A program made the position numbers and the translations under genes. From DAOMNN01 sp035443825 (GTDB lineage Bacteria; Pseudomonadota; Gammaproteobacteria; Burkholderiales; Rhodocyclaceae), in the NCBI GenBank assembly GCA_035443825.1, contig DAOMNN010000020.1, forward strand, positions 1-46,400: DNA of 46,400 nt, in the 5' to 3' direction. Below the pieces are notes generated by a model that was given only the letters and a program-made list of their open reading frames with translations, had not been told where the DNA came from and did no database searches. Shown here one piece after another: positions 32,625 through 41,348 of the stretch. How positions within the stretch are numbered: the first letter of the stretch is position 1; each line of letters begins with the position of its first letter.

Positions 32625-35600
32625 CTACCCCTGACCTTGCGGCATCGTCGTCTCGCCAGCGTGCGGGGCGCCCACGGCGCTCATCAGCGCCGTCTGGCGC
32701 TTGCGCACGGCCTCGGCGCTACGCAGGCGAAGTGGTCCGTAGCCGCGGATGCGCTGCGGCAGGCCGGCGATCTCGATCGCGGTGTCGAGCGACTCCACCG
32801 TCAGGTGCTCGAGCAGGCTCGCGATGGTCGCTTCGTAATCACCGACCAGCGCTCGCGCGAGCCGGTTCTCGTCCGTCCGGGCGAAGGGATCGAAGGGCGT
32901 ATCGCGCATAAACCTCAGGGCCGCCAGCGCGTGCAATACCGGCCGCATCCACGGACCGAAGCGGCGCTTGCGGGCTTCGCCCGTGACCGGATCGATACGC
33001 CGTCCAAGCGGCGGCGCCAGATAGAAGTGCAGGCGATAGTCACCCTCGAACCGGTGTTCGAGGGCACGCGTGAATTCAGGATGGGCATACAGGCGTGCGA
33101 CCTCGTACTCGTCCTTGTGCGCGAGCAGCCGGAACCAGGTGTGTGCCACCGTCTCGGTGAGACGGGTGCTGCCGGGTACGGTCTGCGCCTCGATCCGGCG
33201 CACTCGCTCGACCATCTCGGTGTAACGCTGCGCACGCCCCGTTCCCTGGTACCCGACCAGGAACTCGCGTCGGCGCGCGATGCACTCGTCCACACCTTGT
33301 GACTGTATGTGCGTCTCCGGCTCCGGTTCGGCCGCCCGCACGACGGTCTCTACACCTCCCGGATCAGCCGCCGCCCTTCTCCCCCACTGAAAAGCACGGC
33401 GATTCTCCGCGACCGCGACTCCATTGAGCTCGATCGCGCGCAGCAGGGCTTCGGCCGACACCGGCACCCGCCCCTTCTGCCACGCATAGCCCAGCATCAG
33501 GATGTTCGCCGTGATCGTGTCCCCCATCAGCACCTCCGCCAGTCGCCCCGCATCGACGCAGGATACTGCATCCGCGCCCAGTGCTTCAGAAAGGCGCTGC
33601 TGCATGTCCTGGAGCGGAAACACTTGATCGGGATTGTGCACGAAAGCGCCGGTAATGCTGCGCGTCGTGCTGACGATCGCATGCGTGGCGCCGCGACGCG
33701 TTCTGGACAGTGCCTCCTCACCGGTTGCGACGACGATGTCGCAGCCGATCAGGGCGTCGGCTTCTCCGGTCGCGATGCGCATCGCATGCAGGCGGTCCTG
33801 CCGGTCGGCCAGGCGCACGTGCGACATCACCGCCCCGCCCTTCTGCGCCAGCCCGGTCATGTCGAGCACGGTCGCGCCCTTGCCCTCGATGTGTGCCGCC
33901 ATGCCGATCAATGCGCCGATCGTGACTACGCCGGTGCCGCCGATTCCGGTAATGAGGATGCCGTAGGGGGTATCGAGCGCGGGCAACTGTGGCTCGGGCA
34001 AGGGACCACCATCGGCCGGGTCGATGGCCGACCCGGAGCGCCTGCGCAATGCGCCGCCTTCGACCGTGACGATGGCCGGGCAGAAGCCGTCGATGCAACT
34101 GTAGTCCTTGTTGCACGTGGACTGGTCGATTGCACGCTTGCGTCCGAACTCGGTCTCGACCGGCACCACCGCCAGGCAGTTCGAGCGCACGCTGCAGTCA
34201 CCGCAGCCCTCGCACACGAGTTCATTGATGAACACGTGGCGAGCCGGGTCCGCGAGCGTGCGACGTTTCCTGCGGCGACGCTTCTCGGCGGCGCAGGTCT
34301 GGTCGAACACGAGGGCGGTCACGCCGGGAGTCCGGCGCAGTTCGTCCTGCACGCGGTCGATCTCGTCGCGCGACATGACCTCGACGCCGGGCGCAAGACC
34401 CGGATCACGCACATGGCGTGCCGGCTCCTCGGCCAACACCACGATGCGGCCCACGCCTTCGGCAGCCAGCTGACGCGTGATCTGGGGCACGCTGAGCGGT
34501 CCGTCCACGGGTTGCCCGCCTGTCATCGCGACCGCGTCGTTGTAGAGAATCTTGTAGGTGATGTTGACGCCGGCGGCGACGGCGGCGCGAATCGCGAGCA
34601 ACCCGGAGTGGTAGTACGTGCCGTCGCCCATGTTGGCGAAGACGTGCGACATCCCGGAGTGTTCGGCCATCCCCGACCAGGTCGCACCCTCGCCACCCAT
34701 CTGGCTGATGGTGAGCGTGTTGCGATCCATCCACACCGCCATCAGGTGACAGCCGACACCGCCCAGCGCACACGCATCCTGCGGCACCCGCGTGGACCGG
34801 TTGTGGGGACAACCGGGGCAGAACCAGGGCGTGCGCTGCAGCACCGGCTGCACCCCGACCCGACCCGATTCCTTGATGTCGAGCACGCGCAGACGCTCGC
34901 GGATGTGCTCGGAGTCATGAAAATGGCGGATGCGCGCGGCGATCACTCGCGCGACGACCGCCGGGGTCAGTTCCCCGGTCGGCGGCAACAGCCATTGCCC
35001 GTGCGGCACCGGCCACTCACCGCGATCGTCGAACTTTCCAACCACGCGAGGACGTACGTCCTCGCGCCAGTTGTAGAGTTGTTCCTTGAGCTGATACTCG
35101 ATGATCTGGCGCTTCTCCTCGACCACCAGGATTTCCTCGAGCCCTTCGGCAAAGTGACGCACGCCGTCCGCTTCGAGCGGCCAGGGCATGCCGACCTTGT
35201 AGAGGCGCAGACCGATGTCGGCGGCCACCCGTGCATCGACCCCCAGCGTGTCGAGCGCCTGGCGCACGTCGAGCCAGGCCTTGCCGCAGGCGATGATGCC
35301 GAAGCGCGGCCGAGGGGAATCGAACACGAGGAAGTTGAGCCGATTGGCGCGTGCATAGGCGAGCGCCGCATAGACCTTGTATGCCTGCATGCGCTGTTCC
35401 TGCGCAAGCTGCGGATCGGGCCAGCGTGCGTGCACCCCGTCGTGAGGGAGTTCGAAATCCTCCGGCAGGCGGATCGTCACACGTTGCGGATCGACTTCGA
35501 CGATGGCCGAACTTTCGACCGTATCCGCGGCGGTCTTCATCGCGACCCAGCATCCCGAATAGCGCGACATGGCCCAGCCGTGCACGCCGAGATCGAGGTA

Positions 35601-36134
35601 TTCCTGAACCCCGGCCGGGGCCAGCACCGGAATGCCGCAGGCCGAGAACAGGTGCTCGCTCTGGTGCGCCACTGCCGACGAGCGCGCGCCGTGGTCGTCG
35701 CCCGCGATCAGTAGCACACCGCCGTGTTTGGCGGTGCCGGCGTGGTTTGCGTGCTTGAACACGTCGGCGCAGCGGTCCGCGCCGGGCCCCTTGCCGTACC
35801 ACATCGCGAAGATGCCGTCGCGCTTTGCCTCGGGGAACAGATGCAGTTGCTGGGTACCCCACACCGCGGTCGCGGCGAGTTCCTCGTTGACCCCGGGTTG
35901 AAAGCGGATGCGATGAGCGTCGAGAAACGGCCGTGCCTCGTGCAGGGCGGTGTCGAGCCCCCCCAGCGGCGAGCCGCGGTAGCCGGAGATGTAGCCGGCA
36001 GTATCGAGCCCGCCGGCAAGGTCACGCTGATGCTGCAGCATCGGCAGGCGCACCAGCGCCTGCACCCCGCTGAGGAAGACCCGCCCGTGGTCGAGGCGAT
36101 ACTTGTCCTCCAGCGAGATGGGGGCGAGCGGCAT
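32625..36134 (-). CDS. Indolepyruvate-type 2-oxoacid:ferredoxin oxidoreductase, alpha-beta fusion
   Basis: A 1169-residue oxidoreductase that converts aryl-pyruvates such as indolepyruvate or phenylpyruvate to aryl-acetyl-CoA with reduction of ferredoxin. The N-terminal half carries the thiamine diphosphate parts, with ANMGDGTYYHSG and KILYNDAVAMTGGQP. A ferredoxin-like insert follows with CEGCGDCSVRSNC and CNKDYSCIDGFC, seven Cys near residues 640-680. The C-terminal half begins GILITGIGGTGVVTIGAL, the gamma/beta-type domain, and ends in a Glu/Arg-rich tail. The fused, large form is typical of proteobacteria. It lies 16 bases behind dctM and 9 bases before nnrS. Substrate choice is inferred from family; it could serve amino-acid catabolism in general. 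Confidence 0.9.
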   Translation of the reverse strand: MPLAPISLEDKYRLDHGRVFLSGVQALVRLPMLQHQRDLAGGLDTAGYISGYRGSPLGGLDTALHEARPFLDAHRIRFQPGVNEELAATAVWGTQQLHLFPEAKRDGIFAMWYGKGPGADRCADVFKHANHAGTAKHGGVLLIAGDDHGARSSAVAHQSEHLFSACGIPVLAPAGVQEYLDLGVHGWAMSRYSGCWVAMKTAADTVESSAIVEVDPQRVTIRLPEDFELPHDGVHARWPDPQLAQEQRMQAYKVYAALAYARANRLNFLVFDSPRPRFGIIACGKAWLDVRQALDTLGVDARVAADIGLRLYKVGMPWPLEADGVRHFAEGLEEILVVEEKRQIIEYQLKEQLYNWREDVRPRVVGKFDDRGEWPVPHGQWLLPPTGELTPAVVARVIAARIRHFHDSEHIRERLRVLDIKESGRVGVQPVLQRTPWFCPGCPHNRSTRVPQDACALGGVGCHLMAVWMDRNTLTISQMGGEGATWSGMAEHSGMSHVFANMGDGTYYHSGLLAIRAAVAAGVNITYKILYNDAVAMTGGQPVDGPLSVPQITRQLAAEGVGRIVVLAEEPARHVRDPGLAPGVEVMSRDEIDRVQDELRRTPGVTALVFDQTCAAEKRRRRKRRTLADPARHVFINELVCEGCGDCSVRSNCLAVVPVETEFGRKRAIDQSTCNKDYSCIDGFCPAIVTVEGGALRRRSGSAIDPADGGPLPEPQLPALDTPYGILITGIGGTGVVTIGALIGMAAHIEGKGATVLDMTGLAQKGGAVMSHVRLADRQDRLHAMRIATGEADALIGCDIVVATGEEALSRTRRGATHAIVSTTRSITGAFVHNPDQVFPLQDMQQRLSEALGADAVSCVDAGRLAEVLMGDTITANILMLGYAWQKGRVPVSAEALLRAIELNGVAVAENRRAFQWGRRAAADPGGVETVVRAAEPEPETHIQSQGVDECIARRREFLVGYQGTGRAQRYTEMVERVRRIEAQTVPGSTRLTETVAHTWFRLLAHKDEYEVARLYAHPEFTRALEHRFEGDYRLHFYLAPPLGRRIDPVTGEARKRRFGPWMRPVLHALAALRFMRDTPFDPFARTDENRLARALVGDYEATIASLLEHLTVESLDTAIEIAGLPQRIRGYGPLRLRSAEAVRKRQTALMSAVGAPHAGETTMPQGQG

Positions 36135-36150
36135 CGCTAAGGCCTCGTGT

Positions 36151-37443
36151 TCATCGCACGAACTGCGTGAGATAGAGCGTGATCACCGGGAACAGCACCA
36201 GGATCGACAGGCGGATCACGTCGGCCGCGACGAAGGGCAGGACCCCGCGGAAGATCGTCCGCGTCGAAATATCGGGCAGAACGCTGCGCAGCACGAATAC
36301 ATTGAGTCCCACCGGCGGCGTGATCAGGCTGATCTCGATCGCGACCACGACAATGATGCCGAACCAGATCAGGTCGAAACCGAGATGGGCGACCACCGGA
36401 TAGAACAGCGGCACGGTCAGCAGCATCATCGACATGCTCTCGAGCACGCACCCGAGCAACACGTAGATGAGGCAGATCGCGACAATGACCAGCAGCGGGG
36501 TCGCTGCGAAGCGGTCGGTGAACTCGATGAGTTCGGTGGGCATGGTCGTCATGTTGACGAAGTTCGCGAACAGCAGCGCACCGATCAGGATGCTGAAGAT
36601 CATCGCCGTGGTGGTCGCGCTGTCGACCAGGATCTCCCGATACAGGCGCCACGACCAGCCCTTGCGCATCACCGCGAATACGAACGCGCCCCCCGCACCG
36701 ATGCCGGCCGCCTCGGTCGGCGTGAACACGCCGCCGTATATGCCGCCGAGCACCAGCACGAACAGGACCAGCACGCCCCAGACATTGCGCAGGGCACGCA
36801 GGCGCCCTGGCCAGGCCATTCTTTCGCCGGGAGGACCGGACTTGGGATCGAAGTAGACGGTCGCCGACACCGCCCCGAGATAACACAGGATCGCGAGCAT
36901 GCCTGGCAGGATGCCCGCGATGAACAGCTTGCCGATGTTCTGTCCGGTGAGGATGCCGTAGATCACGAGAATGATCGAGGGCGGAATGAGGATGCCCAGC
37001 GTGCCCCCTGCCGCCACCGATCCGGATGCGAGCGAGTCCGAGTAGCCGAAGCGGCGCATCGGCGGAATGGCGACCTTGGCCATAGTCGCAGCCGTGGCGA
37101 TGCTCGAGCCGCAGATTGCGGAGAAACCCCCGCAAGCGACCACCGTGGACATCGCCAAACCGCCTCGCCGATGGCCGAGAAAGGCGTAGGAGGCGGTATA
37201 CAGCTCCTCGGACAGACCGGCCCGGGTCACCAGGTTGCCCATCAGGATGAACAACGGAATGATCGATAGACCGTACGACAGGCCGGTTTCGTAGGTCACC
37301 GACCCGGCAAGCGCGAACGCCGCGGGCCAGCTGACTTTCCACGCGAAACCCACCACCCCGACGAGGCCCATTGCAAATGCGATCGGCATGCGTGCGAGCG
37401 CCAGTGCCAGCATGGCGGCAAAGCCGATGAGTGCTTCGGTCAT
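36151..37443 (-). CDS. dctM: TRAP transporter large membrane subunit DctM
   Basis: A 430-residue transport channel with about 12 membrane segments that uses the sodium gradient to take up an organic acid delivered by DctP. Family stretches include IPLFILMGNLVTRAGLS, GGFSAICGSSIATAATM, GGTLGILIPPSIILVIYG and the late ITPPVGLNVFVLR. The ATG overlaps the dctQ stop codon (ATGA). Read with dctP and dctQ it forms a complete TRAP system; the substrate is not evident, but an aryl or carboxylic acid would suit the neighbours. Confidence 0.93.
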   Translation of the reverse strand: MTEALIGFAAMLALALARMPIAFAMGLVGVVGFAWKVSWPAAFALAGSVTYETGLSYGLSIIPLFILMGNLVTRAGLSEELYTASYAFLGHRRGGLAMSTVVACGGFSAICGSSIATAATMAKVAIPPMRRFGYSDSLASGSVAAGGTLGILIPPSIILVIYGILTGQNIGKLFIAGILPGMLAILCYLGAVSATVYFDPKSGPPGERMAWPGRLRALRNVWGVLVLFVLVLGGIYGGVFTPTEAAGIGAGGAFVFAVMRKGWSWRLYREILVDSATTTAMIFSILIGALLFANFVNMTTMPTELIEFTDRFAATPLLVIVAICLIYVLLGCVLESMSMMLLTVPLFYPVVAHLGFDLIWFGIIVVVAIEISLITPPVGLNVFVLRSVLPDISTRTIFRGVLPFVAADVIRLSILVLFPVITLYLTQFVR

Positions 37444-37970
37444 GAAAGAGTCGCTCGTGAAGTTCTTGCGGCAAACGCATCCGCCCATGCGAGCACGACG
37501 ATCAGCGTAGTCGTGACGAATGCCATTGCGGCCATGTAATAGACCAGCGGATAGACGATGATCTGCAGGGTCGCGGTGGTTTCCCCCGCGCCAGCCATGT
37601 CGGCCGCCCTGACCCACAAGCGCCATGCGATCGCGCCCATGCATACGGCCGCGACGACGTCGAGCAGCGTCTGCTGGACGACCCGGATGGAAGCCGGAAC
37701 GATATGGTCGATCAGGTCCACCCGCACATGCTGGCGGCGCATGGTCACCAGCGGAAGACTGGTGAAGATGAGTGCGCCCATCGCAAGTTCGGTGAGTTCG
37801 AACCCGCCCGGAAGGGGCCGGCTCAAGAAATAGCGCCCGATCACGTCGACACAGGTCAGCATCATCAATCCGAACAGTGTCAGTGCGGCGATCACGCCGA
37901 GCAATCCCTCAACCCGCCGCAGCAACACGGCGAGAAGGGGACTGCCCGGATGCAGCAGGGGTGAGGACAC
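37440..37970 (-). CDS. dctQ: TRAP transporter small membrane subunit DctQ
   Basis: A 176-residue membrane subunit with four hydrophobic segments (about 22-44, 60-78, 100-120 and 140-165). VDVIGRYFLSRPLPGGFELTEL and RRQHVRVDLI are typical of DctQ. The start is a GTG at 37970, three bases past the dctP stop codon. The stop overlaps dctM. Confidence 0.9.
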   Translation of the reverse strand: MSSPLLHPGSPLLAVLLRRVEGLLGVIAALTLFGLMMLTCVDVIGRYFLSRPLPGGFELTELAMGALIFTSLPLVTMRRQHVRVDLIDHIVPASIRVVQQTLLDVVAAVCMGAIAWRLWVRAADMAGAGETTATLQIIVYPLVYYMAAMAFVTTTLIVVLAWADAFAARTSRATLS

Positions 37971-37973
37971 CGT

Positions 37974-38999
37974 TCAGCCGCCCGTGGCGACCTTGCGGAT
38001 CTCGGCGCGAAACTCCTCCATCAGTACCGCACCGTCCAGACCCTTGGCCTTGATTTCCTCGTACCAGGCCTGCTCGATCGGGTCGATCTTCGACTTGAGC
38101 TCGGCGATGAAGGCCGGACTCGCGGTCTGCATTTCCACGCCGGCCGCCTTGATCGCCTCGTCACCCGCGGCATCGGCTACGTCCCAGGCCTTGCCGACGA
38201 GCCGCGCGAAATGCTCGCCCGAGAGGCGATTGATCGCCGCCTGGTCGGCCGCGGACAGGGCGTTGAACTTGGCCTCGTTCATCATCATCACGAAGCTGGT
38301 GTTGTACAGCCCGCCCGGCACCTCGGTGCCGTGCTTGAGCAGCCCGGTCAGCTTGAACGCCGCGATCGACTCGCTCGGAAAGAAGATGCCGTCAGCCACA
38401 CCCGTCTGCAGCATCTGGAAGGATTCGCTCGACGGCTTGAGCAGCGGGTTCGCACCCAGCGCCCGGGTATAGTCGTTGACCACCCCGCCACCCACACGAA
38501 TCTTCATGTTGGCCAGATCGGCGAGCGAACCGATCGCGTTGCGCGCCGAATACATGTGGCCCGGCCCGTGCGAGAACACGCCGATCACCTTCACGCCCTT
38601 GTGCTCGTCCTGTGCGGCGAGATGTTTCTCGAACATGCGCTGGTAGGCAACCGAGATCGATTCGGCCGAATCTCCAAGGAAACCGAACTCGGTCATCTTG
38701 GTGAGCGTGAAGCGACCCGGCGTGTAGCCATGCACCGTAAACGAAAAATCGATGATGCCGTCCTTGACCGCATCGAAGGTCTGCGGGGGTCCGACCGGCG
38801 CCTTGGGCAGCATGTTGAACTTCACGCGACCCTCGGTGGCCTTCTCGACCTCCTGCATCCACGGCACCATGACGTTGGCGGTAAGAAGATGCGCCGGCGG
38901 CACCCAGGATGAAGCATTGAGAACGGTCTGGGCGTGCACCGGTGCGGTGAGCAGCGCGCCCGCGAACAGGCTTGCTGCGACAGTCTGAATCAGTTTCAT
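37974..38999 (-). CDS. dctP: TRAP transporter periplasmic binding protein DctP
   Basis: A 341-residue substrate-binding protein with a signal peptide (cleavage after PVHAQ, near residue 24). Mature landmarks are the opening VLNASSWVPPAHLL, PQTFDAVKDGIIDF, MKIRVGGGVVNDYTRALGANPL with the Arg that usually holds the substrate carboxylate, and a long C-terminal helix region. GAGGAGG seven bases or so before the ATG is a strong ribosome site. It is the first gene of a run that continues through dctQ, dctM, the ferredoxin oxidoreductase and nnrS. Confidence 0.93.
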   Translation of the reverse strand: MKLIQTVAASLFAGALLTAPVHAQTVLNASSWVPPAHLLTANVMVPWMQEVEKATEGRVKFNMLPKAPVGPPQTFDAVKDGIIDFSFTVHGYTPGRFTLTKMTEFGFLGDSAESISVAYQRMFEKHLAAQDEHKGVKVIGVFSHGPGHMYSARNAIGSLADLANMKIRVGGGVVNDYTRALGANPLLKPSSESFQMLQTGVADGIFFPSESIAAFKLTGLLKHGTEVPGGLYNTSFVMMMNEAKFNALSAADQAAINRLSGEHFARLVGKAWDVADAAGDEAIKAAGVEMQTASPAFIAELKSKIDPIEQAWYEEIKAKGLDGAVLMEEFRAEIRKVATGG

Positions 39000-39116
39000 G
39001 GTGTTCCTCCTCTGGCGTAGAACAACTCGATGATGGTGTTGCGTGACACTCTTGTCGGCGGTCTTTGCCGCTTCTCGTTACCTGGCAGTTGAGGATGTGA
39101 GCAGTGATGGCACCTT

Positions 39117-39216
39117 GCTCCTCCCCCTTCAAGGGGGAGGTCAGGAGGGGGATGGGTTACTGCGACGCCTGCCACACCCATCCCCACCCCGGCCCTCCCC
39201 TTGAAGGGGAGGGAGC
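39117..39216. repeat. Nested-palindrome intergenic repeat (REP/MITE-like)
   Basis: A 100-bp element with GCTC/GAGC ends. It holds two hairpins with 10-bp arms, CCTCCCCCTT-C-AAGGGGGAGG (39120-39140) and CCCTCCCCTT-G-AAGGGGAGGG (39193-39213). Between them, arms GGGGATGGGT (39148-39157) and ACCCATCCCC (39176-39185) are spaced by 18 bases, so the whole folds as one large hairpin. It fills most of the 39000-39302 gap between the aromatic operon and dctP. A smaller copy of the same layout lies at 20324-20400. Besides palindromy it may work as a terminator or RNA-processing site; I see no reading frame in it. Confidence 0.75.
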
Positions 39217-39302
39217 AACCGCGCCGCACCCCACTCGTCAAATCAATTGCCAGGCTAATGATCCTCTGTGGTGTTGTCCCTCTCTGTCGTGGCTCATCGG
39301 GG

Positions 39303-41312
39303 TTATGGCGTGTTGCTGAAATCCGGCTTGCGTCCCTCCATGAATGCGCCGATCCCCTCCCGTGCCGCAGGAGTACATGCGCTGGCACCGAACGCCCGGT
39401 AGCCGACCTCGAGCGCTTCGGCCAGGGTCGGCGCGGCAGCGGCCTTCACGATCGTCTCTTCCAGAATCCCGATGATTTCGCGCGACAGCGGCTGGCCGCT
39501 CGCGGCGACGGGATCTACCGGCGCGAGCGGTGCGATGTCGACCGGACCGGCAGCGATGGCGTCCGGCCGTTCGCCCAGCGCCCTGACGCGAGCCACCGCC
39601 TGGGCGATCAACTCGGCGACGTTCCCCGCCAGTGTGTCGATCATGCCCAGCTCGTGGGCGTTCGTCGCGCTCAGCCGTTCGGCGCGGCGCAGCATGCCGT
39701 GGAAGGCCGCGGCGGCCTGGGGCCAGCGACGGTAGGGCACCACCATCGCGCCGATGCCGGGCACGATGCCGAGCGTGATCTCGGGAAACTGCATCCACGC
39801 GTCCTTCAGCGCAACGATGGCATGGCAGCGCATCACCAGTTCCAGTCCGCCACCCAGCGCCATGCCGTTGAGCGCGGCGACCACGGGTTTCTTCATCGCA
39901 TCCAGGTGCACCAGCAGACGCGAACAGTCGCGCGCGTACTGCGTCGAAGCCTCGGCATCGCCGAGCATGGACGGAAACCGGCCGATATCGGCACCGGCGC
40001 AGAATGCCCGTGCGCCATAGCCGGTGATGACGAAACCCGCCACGGCCGGATCGTCCTCGAAGCGACGGATCACCGCCAGGACTTCATCGGTGAGTTCGTC
40101 GTGCAGCGCATTCATCGCCTCGGGCCGACGCAGCGTGATGACCTTGACGCCACCGACATCGTCGACGAGAACGTGACGCCAGAAGTCCTGATACGCATCA
40201 AGCGCCTGGCCGGGCATCGGCATGCCGGGACGCTCCGCGGCGAAACGATCCAGAATGCGCCGGGTTTCGCCGTTCCCGAGGTCGCGCATGAGTTCCAGCG
40301 GCCCCTTTCTGAATCCCAGCGCGACCCTGCAACCGAGATCGAGATCGGCAGCCTCGCCGATGTCGCGGTCGAGGATGTCCACCGACTGCGAGAACAGCAC
40401 CCCGAGCAGGCGGTCGCGCACGCCCGACGCGACCTCGGCCGGGACGTCCACCTTTCTTCCGGGAGCGACGGTGAGCCAGGAGTCGACCGAGCGGAAGATC
40501 GGTGCGGGATCGTAGTGCGCACCTTCCTCCTCGGCCTGCAGTGTGTTGGTTTCGGTGATGATGGGGTTGCCGCGGGCGAGATTGAGGACGAAGAAGGGGC
40601 CCGCATGGACGAACTCGGCCGCGGTGCTGTCGACCTCGGCGGCGGTGGCACGGTCGAGCAGCAGCGCCGACTCGTTGCACCAGTTGTCGAAGATGCGGTC
40701 GAGCATGAAACACACCGCATCGGCCGTGACCAGCGGTACCTTGCCGGTGATGCAGAACAGCCAGCGCAGATAGTCGACGACCGCCGGGTCGGTCTCACTC
40801 CAGGCGATCACTTCGACCGCCGGATTGCGCCAGGCGGGGGCGAAGAAGTGGGTGACGGTGGCGCGTCCCTTGTGCTTGAGCTCCGCGAAGATGCGCCCCG
40901 CGGGGAGCGAACTCGTATTGGAGGTGATCAACGCGTCGGGGGCGACGATGGCCTCCACCTGGGCGAAGATGCGGCGCTTGAGCGCGAGGTTCTCGGTCGC
41001 CGCCTCGATCACCCAGTCGCAGTCGGCAAGCTGTGCGTAATCCAGGGTGCCGTGAACGTCGGCGACGACCGCCGCCGCCTGGCGTTCGTTCATCTTGCCG
41101 CGTGCGACCGCCTTGGCGGCATAATCCCTGAATCGCTGCAGGGCGCGGTCCAGCGCCTCCTGCGAGACGTCGACGAGCGTCAGGCGCAACTGCGGCAAGG
41201 CACTCTTGAGGTAGTAACCGATGTCGGGCCCGATGGTGCCGGCACCGATGATCGCCACGTGCTGCGGCAGCGCGCGCGACGGGGTCTGGAGTAATGGATT
41301 GGCGGTACTCAT
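39303..41312 (-). CDS. 3-hydroxyacyl-CoA dehydrogenase / enoyl-CoA hydratase fusion (dehydrogenase first)
   Basis: A 669-residue bifunctional beta-oxidation protein. Residues 15-390 are a 3-hydroxyacyl-CoA dehydrogenase with the NAD motif GAGTIG (23-28), SNTSSLP and THFFAPAW, where the family has the catalytic His. Residues 400-600 are a crotonase with AFCAGADIGRF, ALNGMALGGGLEL and FPEITLGIVPGIGA, keeping both acidic residues used by hydratases. The domain order is the reverse of FadB. The C-terminal 60 residues end ASACTPAAREGIGAFMEGRKPDF, typical of crotonases. It is the last gene of the operon containing the molybdenum hydroxylase, 36 bases behind the CoA-transferase, and would oxidise the side chain of an aryl-acyl-CoA. 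Confidence 0.88.
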   Translation of the reverse strand: MSTANPLLQTPSRALPQHVAIIGAGTIGPDIGYYLKSALPQLRLTLVDVSQEALDRALQRFRDYAAKAVARGKMNERQAAAVVADVHGTLDYAQLADCDWVIEAATENLALKRRIFAQVEAIVAPDALITSNTSSLPAGRIFAELKHKGRATVTHFFAPAWRNPAVEVIAWSETDPAVVDYLRWLFCITGKVPLVTADAVCFMLDRIFDNWCNESALLLDRATAAEVDSTAAEFVHAGPFFVLNLARGNPIITETNTLQAEEEGAHYDPAPIFRSVDSWLTVAPGRKVDVPAEVASGVRDRLLGVLFSQSVDILDRDIGEAADLDLGCRVALGFRKGPLELMRDLGNGETRRILDRFAAERPGMPMPGQALDAYQDFWRHVLVDDVGGVKVITLRRPEAMNALHDELTDEVLAVIRRFEDDPAVAGFVITGYGARAFCAGADIGRFPSMLGDAEASTQYARDCSRLLVHLDAMKKPVVAALNGMALGGGLELVMRCHAIVALKDAWMQFPEITLGIVPGIGAMVVPYRRWPQAAAAFHGMLRRAERLSATNAHELGMIDTLAGNVAELIAQAVARVRALGERPDAIAAGPVDIAPLAPVDPVAASGQPLSREIIGILEETIVKAAAAPTLAEALEVGYRAFGASACTPAAREGIGAFMEGRKPDFSNTP

Positions 41313-41348
41313 GGCTTGGCGATGGTCTCGTTTTCGTTCAGGTTTCGT

